DNA from: Tetrahymena thermophila SB210
Lineage: Eukaryota; Ciliophora; Oligohymenophorea; Hymenostomatida; Tetrahymenidae
Length of the DNA stretch: 64,000 bases
Assembly (NCBI RefSeq): GCF_000189635.1
Contig: NW_002476254.1
Location: forward strand, 389,052 to 453,051
Reading direction: 5' to 3'
The notes beneath the pieces are model-generated. The model was not told where the DNA came from, did not search any database, and saw only the letters and a list, made by a program, of their open reading frames with translations. Positions 42,061-53,434 of the stretch are shown here, in pieces (position 1 is the first letter of the stretch; every line of letters starts with the position of its first letter). The position numbers and the translations under genes were made by a program.

Positions 42061-42601
42061 ATGTAGGAAGACACATACCAATATTAAACAGCATAAGAAA
42101 TAAGTGCCTAAGACTATGAAATGAAGATCTTAGGCTGCAGAAAGCCAGTTTTCTTGGAGTTTTTCGCAGAGTAAGTTTTAAAAATTGGAAATTTAGTAAA
42201 AATCTAAATTTATAAAAAAATAATAAAATAAATCATAATTAAATAGTTGGTGTCCTCCCTGCAAATAACTTTAAGCATAAAGAGAATAAATACCACCTTA
42301 TCATTAATAGTTATATGAATATTATTAGATTAACGTAGACTATAATTAGGAATTTGCTGAGGGATTTTAGGTAAGATGTTAAAGAAAAGCTAAATTAATT
42401 ATTTTATGCTTAAAAATAGCTTGAAGGTATTCCTGCAGTATTTTTGTTTTATAGAGGAGAAATGATAGATAGTAAATGATTAAAAGATGTATTTTGATAT
42501 ATTTATTTACTCTATTTTGAAAAGGTTTTGCAGGTTTAGATTTGAAAGGGTTTGTGAGACTTGTAAATAAAGCAATTGAGATGGGATCATAGATGTTTTG
42601 A
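42061..42601 (+). CDS. Thioredoxin
   Basis: Small dithiol oxidoreductase of 120 residues from four exons (42,061-42,170; 42,247-42,370; 42,420-42,471; 42,525-42,601), all in phase. The strand VFLEFFAE runs into exon 2 with the active site DWCPPCKQLQ (WCPPC at 42,248-42,262; classical thioredoxin is WCGPC). The cis-Pro strand is GIPAVFLFYRGEMID, and the C-terminal helix is FAGLDLKGFVRLVNKAIEMG. The last intron hides an in-frame TGA at 42,477, so a reading that ignores the 53-bp intron would truncate the protein before its last helix. WCPPC makes it a divergent rather than housekeeping thioredoxin. No signal peptide is visible; cytosolic or ciliary location is likely. Confidence 0.88.
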
Positions 42602-43297
42602 TAGATTGGTATATAATGAAAAAATAAATATAATCCTCTAAAAATGCAAAAATAGACAATACAATAAATTAGCAATAATTAATAGAAATAATTGAATTTA
42701 TAAACAATATTAAAACAATTAGTTAAATAAATAAATAAAATAAAAAACGAGTTTAGAAATTGAAATAAAAATATGTGTAAATATAAAAACTCTTTAATTA
42801 AATTATTTTTTATTTCAGAAATGAATTATTCATTTTTTGTTTATTTGTTTAATAATATTATTCTAAATTCTTACTAAATGCTTTCATTTAAAATTTAAAA
42901 ATTAAAGGATTTATGGCAAAAAACTTTATTTAAATAAACTGATTTTTAATTTTTTTACAAATCTCAATTATTAAATGATGAAATGTTTTATAAAAATATT
43001 CATTTTTTAAAGAGGTTTATTTAAAAATGCTTAATTAAAATTTTTCAGTGCTTAAAAAAATTTTACAATTTTTATTGAAAAATGGATTTTGTCTTTTTAG
43101 TTTTTTTGTTTTTTAAAAGATTACTAAAAAAATTTATTACTTTTTTAAAATTCTTTTTGGATAAATAAATTCAGGGTAATTATATAAAATTAATTTAAAA
43201 AATTGAATCAGTTTAAGTGATTAAAATGACATAATACAAATAAAATAACTTTAAAGTACAAATAATTATGCTTTTTTTTATTATTTGGTTTATTGAG
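42602..43297. other. Convergent intergenic spacer
   Basis: AT-rich DNA between the 3' ends of the thioredoxin and START-protein genes. Nothing recognised. Confidence 0.6.
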
Positions 43298-44287
43298 TCA
43301 ATTTTCAAAAGAATTACTATCTTTAATGCTTAACTGACTACTGATATCGCTATTATTATTATCTACCTATTCTAAGTGATTTTACCTGTAGCTTTTGTTA
43401 TGAGTAGTTAGTATTTCTTTTTGATCCTCTGAGTGTGCTGTGTTGTCGTAGTCTTCTTAATTACAGAAGGAATCTTTCCTAGACTGAGTCTTTTCTTTAA
43501 TTTCATCTGCTTCTTCAAAGCTCAACTGATTATTATTATTATTATCAGATTCTTATGTTGTTTCTAATTACTAGGAATTGTTAGTAATATTTTGTTACTC
43601 TTAAGCTTCTACTTGAATAGGTGGTAAAAGCTCTTTTGTTTTTGCTCTTTACTCACATAAATTTTTAAAATATATATAACCTCCTAAGTTATGTGATACA
43701 ACCATGTTTTGGACGAATTCAGGAATTGAACCATTTAAAATATTATGGATTATAAATATTACATTAGTTTTAGACGGGTCAGCTTAATCAGGTTGAATAA
43801 AATGACCTGCCAAAAGAGTTGTGGTTCTCACAGCATTTTTATTAGTTAGCACGTTAGGGTGACTATCTAGTCCAACCTAGACTTAGACTACTCCTTCTTC
43901 TTAGCCTATAGTCTCCTAGTTCATATAAAGTAAAACCTCTCTCGAACTAACAAAGTATTTTGGTTTCGTGGTAATGAAAACGATCCTACCTCTTTCATTC
44001 ATTTCTTCAATTACTTCAGCTGTTTTCACTGGTTCTTTAGATTTTTTTAGTTCTTCTAAGTCATCAAACAAGAGTTAGCATGTTTCTTTTACTGAAGCAT
44101 TAAATGAAGTCTCTATTCTCAACATTTTTATAGATTGACCTTCGATTTCTCTAGTGTAAAGCTTAACTCCTTCTTTTTCTTAGTAGAGTTTCCATTTCTC
44201 GTCCAAATTTTTTAGTTAGAAAAGTCTTTCTTTGTTTTCTAAATAGCCTTGCTAATATTAAGGAGGCACTAAATTTTCTAATTCCAT
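43298..44287 (-). CDS. START-domain lipid-binding protein
   Basis: Single-exon protein of 329 residues. From about residue 25 to 230 it follows the START (StAR-related lipid transfer) pattern: DEKWKLYQEKEGVKLYTREI, LRIETSFNASVKETCQLLFD, the RGRIVFITTKPKYFVSSREV region (equivalent to the prD-F-V-x-x-R core), NAVRTTTLLAGHFIQPD, then NVIFIIHNILNGSIPEFVQN and the closing amphipathic helix. The remaining 100 residues are Gln/Glu/Asn-rich and acidic, apparently disordered. START domains carry a single sterol, phospholipid or ceramide; the ligand here cannot be predicted. No signal peptide or membrane anchor. It lies head-to-head with the secreted DsbA-like gene, with 0.85 kb between the ATGs. Confidence 0.85.
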
Positions 44288-45138
44288 TTAAGTTAATATT
44301 AATAATATTATTAATTAAATAACCCTTCTTCTTATTTCGTTAAAAAGTAAGCTTATCAAAAACTTCTGTAAATTTTTTAAATTAAATAATATTATTAACT
44401 TCATATTCAGTAGTTAGAGCAGATAAATACTGTGGTCTGCTTCATAGTTTTAATAATTTTTAAAAAGCAAAAATAAATAATCGATCAATCAATCATTAAT
44501 AATATTATTAAATAAATAAATGTGTGTTTAAATTTCCATAATTGTTTAAATAAATAAAAACTCTAAACAAATTGTTTTCTAAAATAAAACTTAAAATTTT
44601 TAAAGATCATTTCAAGTTTGGCATAATTTCCATAAATTAATATTTTTTCGCCATTTTTAATTTTCTATTGCAAAAAAAAAAATCAAAGTGCCTACTGAGT
44701 GTTTATTATTTTATAAAAATATACCATTTTTTTATCTTTACAAAAGAGAATGAATGTATGAATCAATGAATGATCGAGCAATTAATTAATCAATTCTTAA
44801 AGAATAAATTAAGAATATTTGCGATAAATAACTCAAATAATAAATAAAATGGATTTGAATGGCCTTCAATTAAATTGATTAATTAATTCTTTTACATAAA
44901 AAAAAAAATTTCCAGAATTTATCTATTAGAATACATAATGGATTAATTGGATTGTTTTAAATTAGAGTGATTGATTTTTGGAAATACTTACGAAAAAAAG
45001 CAATCTTCGCATTTATTTTTTGATAGATGTATTGTTGTTTATGAATGCTTATTAAATTTGATTTAGATGAGACAATTAAATAAATAAAAAAGATTATAAA
45101 ATTTGTTTTTGAATAAAAGTAAAAGAATTTACAAAGAT
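44288..45138. promoter_or_regulatory. Divergent promoter region (START gene / DsbA-like gene)
   Basis: Spacer between two divergent ATGs; AT-rich with several ATTAATTAAT runs. No specific control motif identified. Confidence 0.4.
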
Positions 45139-46045
45139 ATGAGATCTTCAGTTTTTGTTATTTTAAGCATACTTGCTCTTGCTTCAGCCACCCAATACGT
45201 TCCAATTCCCGACAAGCCTGATGGCGTCGGTTTTGGTAATGTTAATGCCACTTTGACTATTGATGCTTGGTATGATTTAACCTGCCCTGACTCTCTCTAC
45301 ACATATCAAGAATTGATCTCTGCTTTAAATAACCAAACTCTTGCAGCTTATGTTAACTAAATTAGAGTTAATTATCACATCATGCCCCTTCCCTACCATT
45401 ACAATGCTTTCTAGTAATTTTAAGATCAAATATAATTTACAAAAAATACCCTCATAATAAATAAGCTCTGAGCTATTTATTTGATTTTATGTTTTTAAAT
45501 ATGATTCATCGAGTCAAATTATTTGCCTATTTATAACATAAACAAATTTGATGAAATGATATTGTTTAGGATATTTTATAAATTCAAAAAGTTTTGTCAT
45601 TTCTAAAAAACATATTTTAATTTTTGAAATTTTTATAAATAGCCTTGCTTAAGTGTTCAAATACGTCCTTGATGTTAAGGGAGCTGAAGCCACTCTCGTT
45701 TATGTTGATTAAATATTTGAAAATCAACCTGATTACTACAATGCACTTAATTTAACTACTACTCAAATCTATTAATTGATTGCAGATAATACTTCTTAAT
45801 ATTTATCAGCTTACAATGTCACTTCATAAGAAATTTTGGACTCTTTCAATGATTATGACTACAACGGTGGTGCTAGAGCTAGTTACAAGCTAGGAAGCGG
45901 TTTAACAGTTACTGGTACTCCTTCCATGTTCGCCAATGATGCATTTATTAATGATGGTTAAGATTTGAATGCTGCTGGTTGGGTTGATTTTATTCTCTCT
46001 GTTTTCGAGCCTCAACCTGATGAAGAACTTATTTCCTCATACTGA
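45139..46045 (+). CDS. Secreted DsbA-like thioredoxin-fold protein, degenerate active site
   Basis: 225 residues from two exons (45,139-45,413 and 45,643-46,045); the junction restores a Tyr codon in NAFYLAQVFKYV. The signal peptide is MRSSVFVILSILALASA; this ATG was chosen because it places the signal sequence at the N-terminus. The mature part follows the DsbA/thioredoxin-like plan: TLTIDAWYDLTCPDSLYTY, then HIMPLPYHYNAF, a helical insert and the cis-Pro loop LTVTGTPSMFANDAFIND, ending DFILSVFEP. The active site reads Cys-Pro-Asp-Ser, so only the first redox Cys remains; a normal dithiol cycle is unlikely. Two or more NxT/S sites suggest glycosylation. Secretory or granule-lumen location is inferred. 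Confidence 0.8.
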
Positions 46046-46851
46046 TTATTAAATATAATTACTTTTAATAAAAATATATAATTAAAATAACTGATATTAA
46101 AAAATGTAACAAGTTTATACCAAATATTATTTACATGAATACATGCAGTCAAAATAATATATCAAAACGTCTGAATGTAGTCTATTTATGTTAAAAATAA
46201 TTAATTAAACCTGTTTTATTCATTTTATGTTATTAACAGTTAAATGTTAGAAGATATTCATTATCCATATATATAATAACCAAATTGAATATTTTTAACA
46301 AATATTATCTGCTTAAAACAATTAGTGGCATTAATACATAAAAATGTATGAATGTAGAATTGAAATTTTATTATTATTTTAGAATAATATAAATAAAATA
46401 ATTAGTTGAGCTAGATTAATTGATTTTAATGCTAGCTGATAAACTTAAAAGAAAGTTTTATCATTAACATAAAAAACTGAAAACAATTTAAGATTTATTA
46501 AAAATAATAACATTTATATAAAATATTATAGGAATATATATTAACTTACATTAACAAACAATTTAACATTTCTGAATGCAATTAAAAAATTATATTATAT
46601 TAATTAGTAGTATTTAAATAAAATAATTAGTTGAGCTAGTTTTATTGATTTATTTTACTACAACCAACCTCTAAATCTAAGAAAATTTTATACATAAAAA
46701 AAAGTTTAAAGGAAGTTAAGCATCCATTAAAATTTAGAGACACATTTTTAAAATTAATACACACTATTTTATTATTATAATTAATTTAATGATTTTAATT
46801 AATAAATTTGATATTTTTTAATTAAATTGATTTGACTGACTGATTGACTAA
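46046..46851. other. Convergent intergenic spacer
   Basis: AT-rich DNA between the 3' ends of the DsbA-like gene and MUS81. It contains a loosely repeated block: a run with ATAAATAAAATAATTAGTTGAGCTAG-like sequence occurs near 46,390 and again near 46,617. No gene. Confidence 0.55.
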
Positions 46852-49800
46852 TCAAGCACCATCTTCTAATTTTTCTTTAGGATACTTGTCTTCACCAAAT
46901 AAAATTGCTATTGAAGTAGCTAAAGATTTGGAAATAACCCTTGCATCCATACCTTATGCTTTTAGCTAATTCTTATTATATTTTGTTTAATCTATTATTA
47001 ACTCTATTCTTTCTTGTAAATTTCTTTAACTTCCTAAATTTGATATTAGATTTATTGGGGTCTAAAAGATTTCTGTAAGAACTTAAACTTGTTAAGCTCC
47101 ACATCCATTAATAGATCTTAAAAAATGTCCAAACTATTCTTTAAGAGTTAAATTACCATTTTTTTTATTATTTTTTTGATATTCTGACATTGTATACTAA
47201 AAATTTAAAATATGATCATCGTTTATGCTTGATATGTATTCGTTGAAATGTTTTAGTATATTTTTATGCAAACAACTGATCCATATCATACTTTCTTGGA
47301 AAGATTTAGTTCTCTGCACTTTAAACTTATCAATCATTTAAGTAGTCATTATTGCCGTTTCAATAGCACTTTATGACACTGATAAATGCTTAGTGTTCTT
47401 AATATCTCCTTCAACTAGATAGTAACAATGCTTCAACCCACTTTTCTTATATCTAATGGAAATTTAATTATGCAATCATTACACTAATAAAATATAAATA
47501 AATAAATTACCTATATTTCTACTCCTTATATCTGTGATCTTAAATACTTGAAGCAAAATCATCACCTGTTTTCCTTTCCACTACATAGTCTAATACATAA
47601 GTTTCTGTCACGTTATCGATAGCTGTTTTAGAAGAATTTTGGTTAAAAATAAATATTCTAAAAAACAATTTTTTATTGAAAGTTACTTGTTATATCAACA
47701 ACCCATAAAAAATCACCTAAATATATATTTTCTATTTTACAGCAGACACCATTTTCCTCTAATTTTTATTTGATAGCTAAATCTCTTTCGTTTTTATCTG
47801 TTCTTTCTCTTATATCAATAATCAAATAAACTTCATACTCCTTAATCATTCCTATTTTAAAATAAGAGAAATAGCAAATATATATTTTTAGAAATCTTAC
47901 CCTTAGCTATTTTATTAAGAGATATTTTTTCTACAATTTTTTAACTAACATTTGATTATTTTATTCCAAGAGATAATTAATTAGGGATAGAGCGATTACT
48001 AGAAAATGGAAGAGAATTGTTTATAGCTTCATTTTCAATATCATCATCTTCAATTTCTTAAAGTTATTTTATTTTCTATTCTTTGAAAATATTTCTTTAC
48101 TATAAAGGCTCAATAACTTTTTTTTCTTTCTTTGTACCTTTATTTTTTTTAGAGTTTTATACCGGTAAGGGAAATTAAGAATTAAATTGATCCAACTCTT
48201 TTATTCTTTCATCGTAGTCTGAATTCCTATCAGAAAAATTCTCTTCAAATTTTTCAAATTTTATTTTATTATTTTGAGGATTGTAAATACTACCCATCTT
48301 AGAACTTAGTGATTCAGGATTAGAAGATAAAAAAGCTGTTTTTGATCTTGAATAATTAATAGGCTGTTCAGATTTTTCTAAAAAATCTAAAATGTTATTA
48401 AAATTGCTATCACAATCAAGTTTATCCATGTAATCATCAAATTCATTTTATAATCTTGAGTTTTAATTATTTAGTTTTTTATCTATTTCCTCTGTATCAT
48501 ATTTTTCTCTTTTCTTTGTTTCATATTATTCTAGTTTCATTTTTTCATATTATTCTATCTTCTTTGGTTATTAAGATTCTATTTTCTTAATTTCATATTA
48601 CTCTACATATTAATCTTCTACTTCCATTATTGATTAATTTTAACTTTAGTTTAAATCATATTATTTTTATTAACTATTTGCATTTTCTTAGGAGTTTTCT
48701 TAAATTCCTGCTAATGATTTAGCAACAAGCTTGTGATATAAACTCTATGATAATTCAATACCAGTGCTTGTTAAAGATAATATTTTTTCACCTTAAACTA
48801 GTTATCTAATATTTTTAACAATATTATGTATTAGATATTATAAGTTCAGATTTACCAAATTAAATTTTAAAAAAACCAAATGAAATTTTTTGAAATTTAA
48901 AAAAATAAAAAAATTTTTATTTTCAAAAAAAATAAATTTTTAAGATAATTTTTTTAAAAATTTTGATTTTTTGCTATTTGTACTTGAATATTGATTTTGA
49001 TATATATATTTTTATATTTGTTATGATTAATTCATAATAAAATTAGTATATATTCTAAAAGAAAAAGGGGATATATTTATATTTTTGATTTTAATTTAAG
49101 AATAAATTAGATAAAATTATACACAATAATTAGATCATTGTTGAGAAGAGAGTCTGTTTGGTTGAAATTTTTAATTTAAAATTAGTGATCGATTTCTTCT
49201 GATATTGATTTAGCTTTTTGTTTTATATCTTTGATAGATGCAGAGTTCTTTTTAAATTCTTCTTTTAAGCAATAAAGACATATCAGTATAGCCCAATTGT
49301 TTGTGTATTCTTTTGGGTTAAATTTTCTTTTCTTCTTGTTTTATGAATCCTATAATGTTTATATTACTTTAAGATCTTCTTCTTCACTAAGAAATGAAAT
49401 ATTTCCGTTTTAAGGTTTTACTGAAGACTTCTTAGAAGAAGAGGATGATTCTTTATTCTAAGGTAATGTTGATTCTTAATCTGAATCAATTTATATTTTT
49501 TTCATACCTCCATTACTTGAATTAGTTTATTACCTTTACAATTTATTTTTACTATTAAGCTTGAAGCTATTTAGAATATCATTTTAAAATTTAAAAGCGT
49601 CATCTTCATAATCTTATTTTTCATCAAATATTTTTTTAAATTTATTAAATTACTAATTATCATTATTTTCTTCTTCTTCTTCTTTTTCATTAAAATTTAA
49701 TTCCATCTCATTAATGTTAAGGCCATCTTCATTTTTGTTTTCTTAATTTTTGCTAACATTTAAATTATTTTTTTATTCATTTGTTTCCAAGCTTTTTAGT

Positions 49801-50579
49801 TTTATAGGGCTATTTTCATATTTATTTTTAAGATTTTCAATTAGATTGTCTTCCTTTTATTTATTGTCTAGTTTATTCTATAAATCGCTTTTCGTTTCTG
49901 GCTTTACATATTAACTGAGGATATTATACAAAGTGTTGTCTTTATTAATTTTACACTCTTATTATTCTGAATCACTCAATAAAGAAATAATTTTTTGTGT
50001 TCCTTTATTTTTACTGAGTTCTTCTTCTTCAGCTGAAGGTTTTTATTTTTTAGAATTTTTTATCGTATTTTTTATACCATTAAAGTCTTTAGGAATATCT
50101 TCCTCAAAATCCTTATCTTTATTGTACTCTCTATTCAAAAGTTTAGAATTAAAGGAATTAGTTGGTTTTTAAAATAAGTTAGTAGAATTTTTTGAAGAGC
50201 ATTCTGAATTGGATTTAGAATTTGCATTATGTCTATTACTATTATTATTCTCAGTTTACTTTTTCTCTTCGTCTGAATCTGAACACACTGCATCTTCAAA
50301 ATCCTGATTAGGATTCTTTAAATAATCTTTATAATGAGATTTAATCAAGCTATAAATCAAATTAGCCATTTTTTCTCCAACATTTTCTAACTGCAGAGCT
50401 TATTATCCTTTTTGAAATGAAGAAATAATTGTAAATTTAAAATAATTAATTCAATTGGATTGATAAAATATTTTGTTTTAAACTAACTAATAATTACTTG
50501 ATAGTATTGGTAAAGGATATTTTTAAAGAGATTTAATTATTTTTGAATAAGTAAAATTCATATTTGTGGCTCTTCTCAT
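46852..50579 (-). CDS. MUS81: MUS81 structure-specific endonuclease
   Basis: Catalytic subunit of the MUS81-EME1-type XPF-family nuclease that cuts recombination and fork intermediates. The N-terminal helix-hairpin-helix region is TYSKIIKSLQKYPLPILS, spliced to RQQALQLENVGEKMANLIYS. A long acidic, disordered insert (about 49,280-50,330) follows. The winged helix is KEYTNNWAILICLYCLKEEF ... EKILSLTSTGIELSQSLYHK. A second Gln/Glu-rich insert spans about 47,900-48,700. The ERCC4 nuclease core has EVYLIIDIRERTD, YVLDYVVERKTGDD (the ERKxxxD catalytic motif, about 47,550-47,590) and GLKHCYYLVEGD. The C-terminal HhH2 is HFLRSINGCGAQQVQVLTEI. Several introns interrupt the gene; the exact ends of the one between about 48,825 and 49,110 are uncertain. 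A first Met at 50,579 fits; further upstream exons cannot be excluded. Confidence 0.88.
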
Positions 50580-51200
50580 TTATTATTATCTTTCGAGCTA
50601 TATAAATTTATCTACTATAAATTAATTACATGGGTGAAGTGCGCTTTTATTGGCCCTAGTCTTTTAAAACATGAATTTAATTGCTGTTGAAAATCTTAAA
50701 TAGGGTCTACTAATATTTGCTACTTATTTTTAATAAATTTCAAACTATATTAGGTTTTAATAATTATGTATTTAATTCTTACACAGTATCTTCTTTTTAA
50801 TTCTATCAATAATTTTTAAATTAAAATAACAAATTTTAGGAGCGAAAAAAATATCAAAAAATTGAAATAGTAATAAAAAAATAGTGTTTACAAATCATAA
50901 AAAGGTTTTATTTGTAGAACCTATAAATATTTTAATACTTTATCAAAAAAATTACCTTTTTTTTGATTTTGATTTTTAAATTTTGCATTTATGATTGATA
51001 AGTGATGTATATGTGTGTGTATGTTTGTGTATAAAAATTTTAATTCTAAAAAACTATAAAATTGTTTACTTTGATTATTTATTTAGTTCTCCTTTCTACA
51101 TTAATTAATAATATCGAAAATTCTTAACATATTTCTAAAAAATAATTTTGTTTGGCAAAGTAAAATTAAAGTATTTAACTAGTATAATTAATATAAACTC
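50580..51200. promoter_or_regulatory. Divergent promoter region (MUS81 / ICT1-like)
   Basis: 0.62-kb AT-rich spacer between two divergent starts. No specific motif seen. Confidence 0.4.
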
Positions 51201-51791
51201 ATGAAATATTTGATAAGGTCATTTAGTTTTAAATAATTTTATTAGTAATAATTTTTTGCATTTAGTAAGAGACCTAAATAGTTAGATATTGATACAATAA
51301 TAGAATCACATAAAAGTAAAGTTGGTTTAGAGGATGAGCTTAAAAAATATGAAAATAATCTTAAAATTGACTAAATTTAATTAAATTTAAAAGATATTTA
51401 AATTCCAAAAGAGCATTTAGAAATAAGGTATAGTAAGAGTTCAGGTGCGGGAGGATAACACATCAACAAAACAAATAGCAAGGCTGAAATAAGATTTAAC
51501 ATAGATACTGCTAAATGGATTGAAGACGATGTGAAGAAGAGACTTAAGTCATAATATCAATAACATATTAATTAAGATAATTATTTAATATTGTAATGTT
51601 AAACTGGAAGAGATTAAGACTCTAATTTAAGAGAAGCTATAGAAAAATTAAGGCAAATCATATGGGAATGTTCACTTCCAGAAAAAGAAAGATTAAATCT
51701 GATTCCAGCAGAAACAAAAGACCTTTAAAAAAAGCGTATTGATGTTAAAAGAAAAAAAAGTGAAGTAAAATCAACTAGATCTATCCGTTGA
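51201..51791 (+). CDS. ICT1/YaeJ-like peptidyl-tRNA hydrolase (GGQ domain)
   Basis: Single-exon protein of 196 residues of the class-I release-factor superfamily. These codon-independent members hydrolyse peptidyl-tRNA on stalled ribosomes, usually in mitochondria. The N-terminus MKYLIRSFSFKQFYQQQFFA is Arg/Lys/Gln-rich and acid-free, fitting a mitochondrial presequence. The catalytic core is IRYSKSSGAGGQHINKTNSK (GGQ at 51,450-51,458), followed by AEIRFNI and NYLILQCQTGRDQDSNLREA. The C-terminus is basic (KKRIDVKRKKSEVKSTRSIR), as expected of the ribosome-entering tail. The stop-codon recognition domains of RF1/RF2 are absent. A central acidic/Lys helix (residues 30-60) is extra relative to bacterial YaeJ. 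Divergent from MUS81. Confidence 0.9.
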
Positions 51792-53095
51792 AAGAGCAAA
51801 GTATATACATATATTTTTAATTGGAAAAATTAGAAACCTAATAATTGAAATATTTGTTATGTGTTTTATGTTTTAAAATGTTAAATATATATTTTTACAG
51901 TTCTAATTTTTCATTAAATTAAAATTATTAGTTTATTTTTTAGTTATTTTTGTGTTATTTTTTTGTACAAATAAATTACTTATATTAAAATATTTACATT
52001 AAATTGATTTTTTTTTCATTTTCATTTTAAAGTGTTTAAAATTGTTCAATTTAATAAATAAAAAAGATAAAATTTTTCTTATTTCAATTCTATTTAATAG
52101 AGTATCTAAAAAATTTATCCAAATTATTTTAAAATAGTTTAATCTTAATTAGTAATAAATTTTGGTTTTAGAAATTATCTAAAATTTAATAGTAAAATTG
52201 AATATATATTAAAAATCGTAAATATTATTCGTTTTATAAGTTAAGACCATTTTAATTTTTTGTAATAATGGTTTTTAACAAGATATTTTAATAAATATAT
52301 AAACAATTTATTTTATGAAATAGTTGTAAGTTCTCAATTTTCTTCATAAAAGCAATTTGAATGAAATTAATGTTCAAATAGAAACAATATTTTTTAAAAG
52401 TATTTATTTAAATTTAAAACAACATAATTTATTAATGAAATTAAAAAATATTTGGTTTTTAATAAGTTAAAAATATTAATTTTAAAGATATAACTTCTAT
52501 TATATCATTTTTCAAAATTTTATTTGATTCAGCTTTATCTTATACAAAATAAAATATTTTTAAATTTTATTTATAATATTTAGATTTTTAATATAGGAAA
52601 TATTTTTATACCATAAACAATTAATTGTAATTTATTTTTTATTTAGGTTTAAACTTTGAACAAATTCAAATAAAATAAATTAACTAATTCACCAGAATTT
52701 ACTCATAATTATTACAAAAAATTTGATGATGTTGATTCAAATATCTTTGCACGTATAAAGAATTTGTTTTTTGTCTATTGATAATAAATATTGTGAATAC
52801 TTTTAAGATACGTGTATCAAGACTCACCAAAAAAGTGCAATATTTGGTGTATTCTCAAAAATAACAAATCATTTTTTATTTTTTGCCGTTTTTATAAATT
52901 GAATAGATAAAAATCATGTGAAATTATAAGATTTAACTAAAATTAAAATATTTTAAAACATTATCCTAATAATTTACTTTATAAATAAACAAATTCTATA
53001 AAAGCTATTTATTTTATACATAAAAATTAACTACAATTTTATATTTTTAGGATATAAGTCAATAATTCAACATTCTTATACCAAAATATCTTGCT
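51792..53095. other. Convergent AT-rich spacer
   Basis: 1.3 kb between the 3' ends of the ICT1-like and cytochrome-b5-like genes. No gene, RNA or notable repeat recognised. Confidence 0.6.
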
Positions 53096-53434
53096 TCACT
53101 TTAATAAGAAGAAAACTAAAAGGGCTAACATAATAACTGCAAAAGTTATGAATAATTCGGCATTATTAGGAATTTTTTCACCTTCAACTCTTTTAAGAGT
53201 ACCAACTCTATATTTTTCCTTATTTTTGAAAACCTTTTCAGAGTGCAAAAGAACTCTCTTGAAAAGCCAGGTAGCTTCCTTACCAGCGAAAAGCTTGATC
53301 ATGAAAGGACCAGGAGGATGAGATTTCATTTATTCAGTTAAATTGTAAACTCCGTTATCAATAATAACCCAACAGTCATCAGCCTTGTTGTGCTTGGCAA
53401 CTTCTTGGTAAGTTATTTCTTTCTTATCAGCCAT
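53096..53434 (-). CDS. Tail-anchored cytochrome-b5-like protein
   Basis: Single-exon protein of 112 residues. It follows the cytochrome b5 heme-binding fold: ITYQEVAKHNKADDCWVIID, GVYNLTEQMKSHPPGPFMI, KLFAGKEATWLFKRVLLHSE, then YRVGTLKR. The canonical HPGG is altered to HPPGP, but the first axial His is kept and a second His (LLHSEK) sits where the distal ligand is expected. The C-terminus LFITFAVIMLALLVFFLLK is one membrane segment ending in a single Lys, the layout of an ER or mitochondrial outer-membrane tail anchor. C-ending codons are frequent, suggesting good expression. Heme binding is likely but not certain because of the altered core motif. It would donate electrons to desaturases or P450 systems. 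Confidence 0.85.

Noticed and set aside
42477-42479. TGA as the natural end of the thioredoxin
   Set aside because: Splicing a 53-bp GT..AG intron around it yields the expected thioredoxin C-terminal helix in the right frame.
42379-42675. Minus-strand 98-codon hydrophobic frame
   Set aside because: Overlaps exons 3 and 4 of the thioredoxin gene in antisense; no family motif.
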